Virus record (IMG/VR): IMGVR_UViG_3300009436_000042
Location: 1-43,179 of that record
DNA length: 43,179 bases
Origin: a virus
Direction: 5' to 3' (one strand)
Under the pieces are notes generated by a model. It saw only the letters and a program-made list of their open reading frames with translations, was not told the origin of the DNA and made no database searches. Both the position numbers and the translations under genes were made by a program. How positions within the stretch are numbered: the stretch's first letter is position 1; each line of letters begins with the position of its first letter. Positions 1-7,667 of the stretch are shown piece by piece.

Positions 1-393
1 AAATCATTCCCATTCGCAATCGGGTTCGACAGAACTCTTCAACTATTAGAACGTGCCAATCAGTCACCGACTAATACAAACTATCCACCTTACAATATTG
101 TAAAACACGATGCAGAGAACTTCAGTATCGAACTTGCATTAGCTGGATTTGATAAGAAAGACATCACAATCTCAAAAGAGAAAGAGGTTCTTAATATCGA
201 AGGTAAACAGAAGGAAGGGGAAAACCTTGAGTATGTCCATAGAGGACTTGCATCTCGTTCATTCAAAAGAACATTCACACTTGCAGACGATATAATTGTT
301 AAAGGTGCAGATATGAAGAATGGTATTTTGAGTGTATCTTTGGAAAGGATTGTACCCGAAGAAGATAAACCCCAAGAAATCAAAATTTCTTAA
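1..393 (+). CDS. hsp20: Small heat shock protein Hsp20 (5' end outside the window)
   Basis: The open frame runs in from base 1 with no start, so only the last 130 residues are visible. They form an alpha-crystallin domain: a beta-rich core from about residue 30, the conserved NGIL turn near residue 110 and a C-terminal IKI (I-x-I) motif that in this family docks neighbouring subunits. Hsp20 proteins are ATP-independent holdases that keep unfolding proteins soluble. They are common in T4-like marine phages, where they are assumed to help folding during virion assembly. The stop lies 11 nt before a 14-bp inverted repeat carrying the next promoter. The family call is firm; the role in the phage is inference. 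Confidence 0.9.
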   Translation, partial: KSFPFAIGFDRTLQLLERANQSPTNTNYPPYNIVKHDAENFSIELALAGFDKKDITISKEKEVLNIEGKQKEGENLEYVHRGLASRSFKRTFTLADDIIVKGADMKNGILSVSLERIVPEEDKPQEIKIS

Positions 394-403
394 AAAACCC
401 CTA

Positions 404-445
404 TTCAGACATGCTTCATTGTTGTATAATAGAAGCATGTCTGAA
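404..445. repeat. Perfect 14-bp inverted repeat enclosing a promoter and a start codon
   Basis: The left arm at 404-417 is an exact reverse complement of the right arm at 432-445, with a 14-nt spacer at 418-431. The spacer holds the -10 box TATAAT and the right arm holds the ATG of the methyltransferase gene. In a transcript reading through from hsp20 the arms would form a stem burying that AUG. A transcript starting at the internal promoter would lack the left arm. Confidence 0.85.
425..430 (+). promoter_or_regulatory. -10 box TATAAT for the methyltransferase gene
   Basis: TATAAT ends 7 nt before the A of the ATG at 437, so the predicted +1 is the start codon itself. No convincing -35 is seen; TATTCA at 402-407 is the best at 17-bp spacing. 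There is no Shine-Dalgarno. The box sits in the loop of the inverted repeat 404-445. Confidence 0.6.
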
Positions 446-1858
446 CTCTATGAAATAATTAAACAAAGTGCAAATCACGATGGCTTACCTATTATTACAG
501 GTAAACAGTTTGAAGACCTTACTGAAAAATATGGTCGGGAAGAATTCCGTGAACAAGTTGCAAAATACATTGAACAGGAAAGACCACCTTTCCCATTAAA
601 ACCCATTTCCTATGGTAAGATGAAAGATACTTTCATTAGACTTCTAGAGGACGATGTGTGGAGATTCGTAAAACCTAACGAACAGTTAGAACAGGAAGTC
701 GTAGAAAAATACGATAATTACAAATACCCATACTCAGAATTTGGATTAGGAATGGTCAATGCACCCCCTTCATTTAATGATGCAAGTGATTACTTCATGC
801 AAGACTTAAGATTGTCTTGTGATTCATATGGTCATAAAGCACCATTGAATGCATTCCGAGATTCAAATGCAAAACAATTGAAATCGGCTCTTGGTGCAAT
901 ATGGAGAGGTGTTAATGACATTACTAAAGAAATATCTACAGACGTAGATGGTAATGAAGTTATAAAACTTGTCGGTGGTAAACTAGATGAAGATGCATAT
1001 AGAACTGCATTCAGACTTGGTGCCTATATTGCAACACAGTTCAAACCAGTAGTTGCAAAATGTTTCTATGAAATGACTGATGCAAAAACCGTATTAGATA
1101 CTTCATGTGGATGGGGAGATAGACTTTGTGGTTTCTATGCAAGTAAAAGAACAACTCATTACATAGGTACAGACCCAAATCCGAACACATTTGTAAACTA
1201 TAAGAAACAATGTATATCTTATGAAACAATTCTTACAGGTAATGCACCAGTAATTACTGAATCAGAAAACTACTTTAAATCTGTTGGTTCAAAGATTGTT
1301 GAAATACATAGATGTGGTGCAGAAGATTTAGACTATGATTCACTACCACCAATTGACTGTGCATTCACTTCACCACCTTACTTCTCGACAGAGATATATA
1401 ACAAGGGTGGAGAACACGAGGAAGACCAATCATGGTTCAAGTTCAATGAGTATGAGAAGTGGAGAGATGATTTCTTCCTTCCAGTAAGTCAGAAGACTTT
1501 TGATTCATTATCTGATACGGGTCATATGTTATTAAACATTATGAACCCAACAATTAAAGGTAAAACATACCCTTCATGTGATGAAGTGTGTGACTTACTA
1601 AGACCCCATTTTAAAGGTCAACTGGGAATGAGAATTATGCAAAGACCACAATCATCTACTAAGTTCCTAGACAAGTGGACAGACGTAAAAGGTGATAGTG
1701 ACGACAATCAAGTGTCAGACAAGCAAGGTATTGATAGAACAGCTATGCAGGATTTCATGAAGAAGTATTACATGGAAAATGTTTGGTACTTTGCAAAAGA
1801 AGACAAAGACCTATTCTTAAAAGTAAGACAAGGACAACTAGATGAGTTTTTCGTATGA
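437..1858 (+). CDS. Amino-type DNA methyltransferase (N6-adenine or N4-cytosine)
   Basis: This is a 473-residue protein that should transfer a methyl group from S-adenosylmethionine to an exocyclic amino group of DNA. The SAM-binding motif I is DTSCGWGDR near residue 221 and an acidic motif follows (GTDPNP). The catalytic motif IV is TSPPY near residue 311, which is the S/D/N-PPY signature of amino methyltransferases. About 200 N-terminal residues before motif I are not recognised and may hold target recognition. The frame is open to 332, but the ATG at 437 is chosen because a TATAAT box lies exactly upstream and the earlier frame overlaps hsp20. No restriction partner is visible. It could guard against host restriction or mark phage DNA; the target sequence is unknown. 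Confidence 0.75.
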   Translation: MSELYEIIKQSANHDGLPIITGKQFEDLTEKYGREEFREQVAKYIEQERPPFPLKPISYGKMKDTFIRLLEDDVWRFVKPNEQLEQEVVEKYDNYKYPYSEFGLGMVNAPPSFNDASDYFMQDLRLSCDSYGHKAPLNAFRDSNAKQLKSALGAIWRGVNDITKEISTDVDGNEVIKLVGGKLDEDAYRTAFRLGAYIATQFKPVVAKCFYEMTDAKTVLDTSCGWGDRLCGFYASKRTTHYIGTDPNPNTFVNYKKQCISYETILTGNAPVITESENYFKSVGSKIVEIHRCGAEDLDYDSLPPIDCAFTSPPYFSTEIYNKGGEHEEDQSWFKFNEYEKWRDDFFLPVSQKTFDSLSDTGHMLLNIMNPTIKGKTYPSCDEVCDLLRPHFKGQLGMRIMQRPQSSTKFLDKWTDVKGDSDDNQVSDKQGIDRTAMQDFMKKYYMENVWYFAKEDKDLFLKVRQGQLDEFFV

Positions 1859-2166
1859 CAGAATTATTTGAGAACAAAGTGTACAGAGTAGTTGAGAATC
1901 CTCATGATGAAAATGCAGGGATTGAATTAACTGGTGGAGAATGGGACGGACTGGTTTATCAATATGGAAAGGTTCAATTCAAAGATGGTACCCCCGAAAT
2001 TAATTTCAAAAGAACCATAAGAAGATTCCCAAAAGGGATGGAGAACAGTGAAATCAACTTTGAGGAATTACTAAATAACAGTGAGTTAAATACATTAATG
2101 GGTGACATTCTAGTAGAAGTCATGCAAGAACAAATAAGGAAAGAGAATGAACAAAGAGATACTTAA
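1855..2166 (+). CDS. Conserved hypothetical protein, 103 aa
   Basis: The ATGA overlap with the methyltransferase stop indicates translational coupling. The sequence begins with a mixed beta segment (GIELTGGEWDGLVYQYGKVQF) in two short strands and ends in an acidic helix (about residues 63-103). It has no signal peptide or membrane segment. Its size and neighbourhood resemble small accessory proteins of T4-like marine phages, but I do not recognise a function. Its tail overlaps the lysozyme start by 20 nt. Confidence 0.75.
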   Translation: MTELFENKVYRVVENPHDENAGIELTGGEWDGLVYQYGKVQFKDGTPEINFKRTIRRFPKGMENSEINFEELLNNSELNTLMGDILVEVMQEQIRKENEQRDT

Positions 2167-2605
2167 AGAACAAATCAAACGTCACGAAGGTGAAGTACTA
2201 GAGGTCTATGCAGATTCACTAGGATATCTAACACTAGGTGTTGGACATTTAATCAAAGAAGGTGATGCAGAACACGGACAACCTGCTGGAACTCCAGTAA
2301 GTCAAGAAACTGTAGATGCATACTATGAAGATGACTTCGACAAACATGTCGATGAAGCAATTCATGTATTTGAATCAAAAGGTGGAGAGAATTTCTATGA
2401 CCTTCCCGAAGACATTCAACATGTACTAGTCAACATGACATTCAACTTAGGTGGAAGTCGTTTTGGTAAGTTCAACAACATGTGGAAAGGTGTTGTATCT
2501 GCAGACTGGGAAAAGGTTGCAGTAGAAATGGAAGACTCTAAGTGGTTCGGACAAGTTGGTAGACGTTCAGTAGAACTACAAGAACAGGTACGAAACTGTG
2601 CCTAG
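2147..2605 (+). CDS. e: T4-type lysozyme (endolysin), glycoside hydrolase family 24
   Basis: This enzyme cleaves the glycan backbone of peptidoglycan to lyse the host. The catalytic triad of T4 lysozyme (E11, D20, T26) is matched by E14, D23 and T29 with identical spacing, followed by the LGVGH segment. The C-terminal half keeps the family pattern (FNLG, then W-x-K and SKWF). At 152 residues it is close to T4 lysozyme (164). There is no signal peptide, so a holin is presumably needed; none is identified here. Its putative spanin partners are far away at 34187-35015. The start overlaps the previous gene by 20 nt, with GGAAAGAGA upstream. Confidence 0.93.
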   Translation: MNKEILKEQIKRHEGEVLEVYADSLGYLTLGVGHLIKEGDAEHGQPAGTPVSQETVDAYYEDDFDKHVDEAIHVFESKGGENFYDLPEDIQHVLVNMTFNLGGSRFGKFNNMWKGVVSADWEKVAVEMEDSKWFGQVGRRSVELQEQVRNCA

Positions 2606-2870
2606 TGAAATCAAAGCTGTAAAGTTACTTGGTGGGGAAGTTATCTTAGGAAAGGTTACTTCTTCTACTTTATCAAACTCTATTAGTATTGAAGAAGCTC
2701 AACTTTGTGTTGTCATGGTTGATGACGGAAAAATGGAAGTTAACCTTGCACCATGGTTACCATATGCAAGAGAATATAATTTTGTGATACCTAAATCTCA
2801 GATAATTACAACCTTTAAGGTTAGACCCAATCTAGAGACAAATTACAAGATTGCAACAGGAAATAAATAA
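2598..2870 (+). CDS. Hypothetical protein, possible Sm-like beta-barrel, 90 aa
   Basis: A GTG start overlaps the lysozyme stop by 8 nt; the first in-frame ATG lies well inside the conserved region. The product opens with KLLGGEVILGKV, then LAPWLPYA and a final strand followed by an E-x-x-Y segment. This layout resembles small Sm-like proteins found widely in T4-like marine phages. The similarity is by pattern only. The gene is in a tight run (e, this gene, the 73-aa gene) leading to gp43. Confidence 0.7.
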   Translation: MPSEIKAVKLLGGEVILGKVTSSTLSNSISIEEAQLCVVMVDDGKMEVNLAPWLPYAREYNFVIPKSQIITTFKVRPNLETNYKIATGNK

Positions 2871-3091
2871 TGGCAGATATATTAGGTGCATTAGTAAAGA
2901 AATACGAAGGTGACATTGCAGTACACACTGCAAACATCTCAGTTTATCAATCAAACCCAGCAGGTATAGGAGAACATCCCGATGTTGTCTCTGCAGTAGA
3001 TGAACTAGTTGGTCAACTTGCAGATGCACAAGACAAACTCAAATCAGTAAAAGAATTACAACATCCCTCAAGAAAAACACTTGTAGAATAA
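2870..3091 (+). CDS. Hypothetical protein, 73 aa, helical
   Basis: The ATG overlaps the stop of the previous gene by one base (TAATG). The product is soluble and mostly helical, with a C-terminal LADAQDKLKSVKEL stretch that could form a short coiled coil. No catalytic motif is seen and no function is recognised. The last codons (TTGTAG at 3081-3086) double as a weak -35 for the DNA polymerase promoter. Confidence 0.72.
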   Translation: MADILGALVKKYEGDIAVHTANISVYQSNPAGIGEHPDVVSAVDELVGQLADAQDKLKSVKELQHPSRKTLVE

Positions 3092-3109
3092 GACCAACTG
3101 TAGTATAAT
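3081..3109 (+). promoter_or_regulatory. Sigma70-like promoter of the DNA polymerase gene
   Basis: TTGTAG (3081-3086), a 17-bp spacer and TATAAT (3104-3109). The A of the gp43 start codon at 3116 is 7 nt after the -10, so the transcript should be leaderless. A 6-bp inverted repeat (TGTAGT 3099-3104, ACTACA 3111-3116) brackets the -10 and ends on the A of the ATG. Confidence 0.6.
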
Positions 3110-3115
3110 AACTAC

Positions 3116-5629
3116 ATGGATTTCTATACAAACGTATGTCGAACTAGAGACAAAATTCTAGTAAAAGGTTACCAAGGTAAGAAACAGGTGAAGTTATCTG
3201 TTGCTTATCGTCCTAACCACTTCGTAACCTCTAAGAAAAAGGATTCTCCTTATCGTTCTTTAGATGGTAAACCACTTGATGTTGTTAATCTTGACACCAT
3301 GGGTGGTGCAAGAAAGTTCCGAGAACAATACAGTCAAGTAGATAACTTTGAGATTCACGGTTATGATAAGTATGTTTATACTTACATAGCTGATAAGTTT
3401 CAGGGTGAAATCAAATACGACCCAATGAAAATCAAGGTTGCAACACTTGACATCGAGTGTGAGTCGGAGAGCGGATTCCCCGAACCTACACTTGCAGAAG
3501 AGAAAGTAAATGCAATCACCATCAAACCATTCAGACATATGGCACATACCTTTGGTATCGGCCCTTGGGATGCACCTGCAAATGTTCATTATTATGAATG
3601 TGTTGATGAAGCACAACTACTAACTGAGTTCATTAAGTACTGGAGAAAGGAATCTTTTGACATTGTTACAGGATGGAATGTTGATGCATTTGACATGACG
3701 TATCTTTGTAATCGTGTAGATAAACTATTCGGTGAAGGACACCATAAGAAGTTCTCACCTTGGAATATGTCTGATGTAAGAGACTACACAAATAACTATG
3801 GTCAAAAGGTCATGGTGTTTAATCTCTATGGTATCAATATTCTTGACTATATGGAACTGTACAAGAAACATACATTCGTAAACCAAGAATCATACTCACT
3901 TAATCACATTGCACATGTTGAATTAGATAAAGCAAAGATTGATTATTCACAATATGGTTCATTACATACCCTTTACAAAGAGAACTATCCACTATTCTTA
4001 GAATACAATGTCAAAGATGTGACACTTGTAGAAGACTTAGAAGATAAGATGGGGTTACTAGAACTCACATACTCAATGGCTTACAATGCAAAGTGTAACT
4101 TTGCAGATACCTTTGGTATGGTTAAGTACTGGGAAACAATCATCTACAACTTCCTCAAAGAACAGAACATACAAACACCACCTCAGAAGTTGGATAGAAG
4201 TAAACAACATTCTATTGTTGGTGCATATGTCAAAGAACCATTGGTAGGTAGACACAACTGGGTTATGTCATTTGACTTGAACTCACTCTATCCCCATATC
4301 ATTATGCAACACAATATCTCACCCGAGAAAATGATTAAGGGTGGTCAGAGAATGGATGTCAATGTTCAGAAGATGTTGGATGGTGACGTAGACCTTTCAT
4401 CACTCAAACAATCAAACAGAACTGTAACACCTAACGGAGTAATGTTCACAAGAGACAAACAAGGATTCCTTCCCGAACTCATGGAGACTTTCTATGAGGA
4501 AAGAAAACTGTGGAAGAAGAAGATGATTGAGTATCAGATTGAGAAAGAATCATGTGATGACCCAAAACGTAATAGGGAACTTGATACACTTATCAAACGT
4601 GCATATAACAATCAACAGGTTCGTAAGATTGCACTTAACTCTGCATATGGAGCTCTTGCAAATCAATACTTTGCATTCTTTGACCCTAACCTTGCAGAAG
4701 CAATTACTATGTCGGGTCAGTTGATTATTAAGACTGCAGAGAAATCTATCAACACATGGATGAATAAAGTCCTTTCAACAGAAGACAAAGACTATGTGAT
4801 TGCAATGGATACCGATTCAGTCTACATCACTTTTGATGACCTAGTGTCACAAGTGTTTCCCGAAGATACACCACGAGGAAAAATTTGTGACTTCTTAAAT
4901 ACTATTGCAATTGATAAAGTCGAAGGTGTTCTTGCAAAGGGATATGATGAACTTGCAGATTACACTAATGCCTTCCAACAGAAGATGGAGATGGGTAGAG
5001 AGATTATTGCAGACCGTGGAATATGGACTGCAAAGAAAAGATACATCCTAAATGTCTTGGACAACGAGGGAGTTCGATATGCAAAACCTAAGTTGAAGAT
5101 GATGGGTATTGAGACTGCAAAGTCCAGTACACCTCAGTGGGTCAGAAAGAAGCTTACAGAAGTGTTCGATGTAGTTATGAATGGAACAGAACAAGAACTT
5201 TGGGATTTCGTGGAATACACAAGAAAGGACTTCCGTAGACTTGCAGTTGAAGATATGTCGTCTCCAAGGGGTTGTAACAACCTCCACAATTACAGGGATG
5301 CATCTAGTATCTATGGAAAGGGTACACCAATCCATGTCAGAGGTGCATTACTTTACAACCATGAACTTAAAAAGAAGAATCTTGATAAGAGATATGAGGT
5401 CATTAAAAACAGTGATAAGATTCACTTCACATACTTGACTGTTCCAAATCCTATCAATGAGAATGTTATATCATTTGCAAATGTATTACCAAGAGAGTTC
5501 GACCTTCATAGATTTGTGGACTATGATATGCAATTCGACAAGTCATTCATCGAACCTCTTAGAAAAGTCATCGATTTAATAGGGTGGAATACTGAACAAG
5601 TTGCATCCTTAGACTCCTTTTTTGGATAA
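3116..5629 (+). CDS. 43: DNA polymerase, family B, T4 gp43 type
   Basis: This is the replicative polymerase with 3'-5' proofreading, 837 aa against 898 in T4. The exonuclease motifs are D112-I-E114, WNVDAFD at 187-193 and YNVKD ending at D301. The polymerase motifs are A (FDLNSLYP, with D387), B (KIALNSAYG, near 510) and C (DTDS, near 562). The C-terminus ASLDSFFG resembles the sliding-clamp-binding tail of T4 and RB69 gp43, so clamp recruitment is likely. There is no intein or split, as happens in some relatives. It is transcribed from its own promoter, apparently leaderless, and its stop codon forms part of the late-type promoter of the next gene. Confidence 0.97.
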   Translation: MDFYTNVCRTRDKILVKGYQGKKQVKLSVAYRPNHFVTSKKKDSPYRSLDGKPLDVVNLDTMGGARKFREQYSQVDNFEIHGYDKYVYTYIADKFQGEIKYDPMKIKVATLDIECESESGFPEPTLAEEKVNAITIKPFRHMAHTFGIGPWDAPANVHYYECVDEAQLLTEFIKYWRKESFDIVTGWNVDAFDMTYLCNRVDKLFGEGHHKKFSPWNMSDVRDYTNNYGQKVMVFNLYGINILDYMELYKKHTFVNQESYSLNHIAHVELDKAKIDYSQYGSLHTLYKENYPLFLEYNVKDVTLVEDLEDKMGLLELTYSMAYNAKCNFADTFGMVKYWETIIYNFLKEQNIQTPPQKLDRSKQHSIVGAYVKEPLVGRHNWVMSFDLNSLYPHIIMQHNISPEKMIKGGQRMDVNVQKMLDGDVDLSSLKQSNRTVTPNGVMFTRDKQGFLPELMETFYEERKLWKKKMIEYQIEKESCDDPKRNRELDTLIKRAYNNQQVRKIALNSAYGALANQYFAFFDPNLAEAITMSGQLIIKTAEKSINTWMNKVLSTEDKDYVIAMDTDSVYITFDDLVSQVFPEDTPRGKICDFLNTIAIDKVEGVLAKGYDELADYTNAFQQKMEMGREIIADRGIWTAKKRYILNVLDNEGVRYAKPKLKMMGIETAKSSTPQWVRKKLTEVFDVVMNGTEQELWDFVEYTRKDFRRLAVEDMSSPRGCNNLHNYRDASSIYGKGTPIHVRGALLYNHELKKKNLDKRYEVIKNSDKIHFTYLTVPNPINENVISFANVLPREFDLHRFVDYDMQFDKSFIEPLRKVIDLIGWNTEQVASLDSFFG

Positions 5630-5632
5630 ATA
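5625..5632 (+). promoter_or_regulatory. Late-type promoter GATAAATA
   Basis: One mismatch to the T4 late consensus TATAAATA. It is followed by exactly 5 nt and the ATG of the nuclease gene. Its TAA (5627-5629) is also the stop of gp43. Confidence 0.6.
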
Positions 5633-5637
5633 ACATT

Positions 5638-6126
5638 ATGGGTAAATTATTTAAACATAGTGAATTTCATGTAACTGTGACCAAAGTAGTAGACGGTGAT
5701 ACTATTGATGTTGATATTGACCTAGGATTTTCAACAGTCCTTAAAAAACAAAGAGTTAGACTAATGGGTATAGATACCCCCGAGTCTAGAACAAGAGACC
5801 TAGTGGAGAAAATCTTTGGAAAAGCCGCTAAAGCAAATCTTAAGAAGTTACTTTCAGAAGGTGATGTTACACTCGTTAGCCATGACAAAGGAAAGTTCGG
5901 ACGCATACTTGGAGAACTTTTTGTCACAAAACACGACAACGAAGGACACCCAGTGTTCGAAACAGAAACAAGAGTCTCAGTAAATCAACAAATGATTGAC
6001 CAACACCATGCAGTACTGTACACTGGTGAGAACAAAGACACTACAGACGCAAGACACTTAGAACATCGTAAACTCTTATTAGAAAACGGGACTGTCACCC
6101 AAGAACAGATAGACGAGGTTCTCTAA
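5638..6126 (+). CDS. Staphylococcal-nuclease-like (SNase/thermonuclease) protein
   Basis: This 162-residue protein has the SNase OB-fold: VVDGDTIDVDIDLGF near residues 17-31, RLMGIDTPE near 41-49 and GKFGRILGEL near 85-94. The catalytic R35, E43 and R87 of the staphylococcal enzyme have plausible equivalents, so Ca-dependent cleavage of DNA or RNA is likely. It has no signal peptide, so it acts in the host cell or the virion. Such proteins are frequent in T4-like marine phages, often with a late promoter. No Shine-Dalgarno precedes the ATG; the late promoter ends 5 nt upstream. It may help degrade host DNA, but that is inference. Confidence 0.85.
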   Translation: MGKLFKHSEFHVTVTKVVDGDTIDVDIDLGFSTVLKKQRVRLMGIDTPESRTRDLVEKIFGKAAKANLKKLLSEGDVTLVSHDKGKFGRILGELFVTKHDNEGHPVFETETRVSVNQQMIDQHHAVLYTGENKDTTDARHLEHRKLLLENGTVTQEQIDEVL

Positions 6127-6308
6127 TGATAATTTCCCTAATAGACATATTCTATATTGGGATGATAATTATGATATTTTCCATGATGGCATATATGGAA
6201 GTTCAAATACATACCCTCAAGACCATGATGGAAGAACATGTCAAAGTTGACGAGAAAATGTGTCAGATTGCTGAAAGATTAATCAAAGAAAAAACCAAAA
6301 CTCTCTAG
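6126..6308 (+). CDS. Small membrane protein, 60 aa
   Basis: The ATG shares one base with the nuclease stop (TAATG). Residues 2-24 are a strongly hydrophobic transmembrane segment, followed by a charged helix. The topology is that of a single-pass protein with a soluble coiled tail. Holin- or spanin-like roles are conceivable, but there is no specific signature. Its TAG stop is the first half of the -35 box TAGACA of the following promoter. Confidence 0.65.
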   Translation: MIISLIDIFYIGMIIMIFSMMAYMEVQIHTLKTMMEEHVKVDEKMCQIAERLIKEKTKTL

Positions 6309-6335
6309 ACAACGACCCCCTTTTTATTGTATAAT
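6306..6335 (+). promoter_or_regulatory. Sigma70-like promoter of the lipoprotein gene
   Basis: TAGACA (6306-6311), an 18-bp spacer and TATAAT (6330-6335), ending 7 nt before the ATG at 6342. The TAG of the -35 is the stop of the upstream gene. An 8-bp inverted repeat (6324-6331 with 6335-6342, 3-nt centre) is centred on the -10. Confidence 0.7.
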
Positions 6336-6341
6336 ACAATA

Positions 6342-7616
6342 ATGAGAAAACTAAACAAAGCTTGTACCTTACTACTAACTGCACTATTCCTTGCCTCTTG
6401 TGGAGGAGGGAGTTCCAATAACTGGACACCTGTAGAGACTGCCTCTACACCACCTCCACCACCTAGTGGTTGCACATCCAATTGTGGTAATGATACTACT
6501 TATTATGGGGACTACAGTGATGCAGTCGAGTACATCATGCAAGATGGATTCTATACACAGGCATTAGTAATATATAAGGATGGTGAACTCTTAAGAGAGG
6601 ACTACCGAGATATAACAGGGAACGAAGCAACTGCAGTAATTACAAAACAAACAGCACTTACTGAACAACAAATACAGGACTATTATGCCTATAATGACGA
6701 GTATGACAAAACAGGTACTTGGTCAGTAACTAAGTCCTTTATGAGTATTTTAGTAGGTATTGCAATAGACAACGGATTCATACAATCATTAGAACAGAGG
6801 TCAGATGATTTTATAACCGAATGGTATGGTAGAAGTCAAGGTCAGATGGTTACTATTGGACACTTGCTAGACCATAGAAGTGGTCTACAGGTTATGTGTT
6901 CTAATAATTATTCTTCTTATGAATTCTTTGAATGCCAAGAAAATCCCGATGGTGGGACAATAACCTATCTTCATGACCAATTGTCCCCATGTATAAACCG
7001 AAGTTTGTATCCATCTACAACCCCCCCACCATTTTGGAATTACGATAGAGATGGTTCATGGAGACAACAAGTTCATATCTATAGTAATTGTGACAGCCAG
7101 ATATTGGGTGAAATTCTTACTCGTGCAACAGGAATGGATGTATCTGAATTTGCAGATAGATATCTATTTTCCCAATTGGGAATACAGGATGTCTTTTGGT
7201 GGAAAGATATGGCCGGCAACACATTATCGTATTGTTGTGTAGAGATTTCCGCAAAAGACCAAGCAAAAATAGGTCAGATGATATTAGATAACGATGGAAG
7301 TATCGTGAGTAGGGAATTCATTGATGGTATAGATACTTCAACAAGATATTCAAGAAGTTTTAGAAATACTGAGGGGTGGATAACGATGAATGGGTTTGAC
7401 CTCAACTTCATTCTGATGCATAAGGAAAAGAATATGGTCATTGTGAGGAGTTCATTATATGCAAGTGTTACAGAATATGATGGAACTCGTACAATAAATT
7501 ATCAACTTGGTACACCCGAATGGGATTCAAATTTTCCAGCATCACTACCAATGGGTATAGCAATGGAAGGAGTTGATGTAGACATGATGGGTGAATTAAT
7601 ATCAAAAATCGACTAG
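6342..7616 (+). CDS. Lipoprotein serine hydrolase with beta-lactamase/DD-peptidase fold
   Basis: The 424-residue product begins with a lipoprotein signal peptide: a basic MRKLNK, a hydrophobic core and the lipobox LASC with the lipidated Cys at residue 20. A glycine- and proline-rich linker follows. The hydrolase domain has S-V-T-K (S128, K131), the catalytic SxxK of class C beta-lactamases, DD-peptidases and related esterases (PF00144 family), and Y-S-N (Y247-N249), the second motif. A clear third H/K-T-G box is not seen. It should sit in the periplasm, anchored to a membrane. An earlier TTG at 6327 is in frame, but the ATG at 6342 gives the standard signal peptide and matches the promoter. 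The family usually belongs to bacteria, so a phage copy is odd. The substrate is unknown. Confidence 0.8.
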   Translation: MRKLNKACTLLLTALFLASCGGGSSNNWTPVETASTPPPPPSGCTSNCGNDTTYYGDYSDAVEYIMQDGFYTQALVIYKDGELLREDYRDITGNEATAVITKQTALTEQQIQDYYAYNDEYDKTGTWSVTKSFMSILVGIAIDNGFIQSLEQRSDDFITEWYGRSQGQMVTIGHLLDHRSGLQVMCSNNYSSYEFFECQENPDGGTITYLHDQLSPCINRSLYPSTTPPPFWNYDRDGSWRQQVHIYSNCDSQILGEILTRATGMDVSEFADRYLFSQLGIQDVFWWKDMAGNTLSYCCVEISAKDQAKIGQMILDNDGSIVSREFIDGIDTSTRYSRSFRNTEGWITMNGFDLNFILMHKEKNMVIVRSSLYASVTEYDGTRTINYQLGTPEWDSNFPASLPMGIAMEGVDVDMMGELISKID

Positions 7617-7642
7617 ACAGAGTGACAATATAGTAGTATAAT
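7614..7642 (+). promoter_or_regulatory. Sigma70-like promoter of uvsX
   Basis: TAGACA (7614-7619), a 17-bp spacer and TATAAT (7637-7642). The TAG is the stop codon of the lipoprotein gene. Unlike its neighbours this transcript has a leader with a Shine-Dalgarno (AGAGG, 7656-7660) before the ATG at 7668. Confidence 0.75.
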
Positions 7643-7667
7643 AGAACTTACAAACAGAGGATTAATT

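Noticed and set aside
332-436. Upstream extension of the methyltransferase frame to 332
   Set aside because: It overlaps hsp20 and the promoter; the ATG at 437 sits at the predicted +1.
6327-6341. TTG start at 6327 for the lipoprotein
   Set aside because: It overlaps the -10 box and adds residues before a standard signal peptide.
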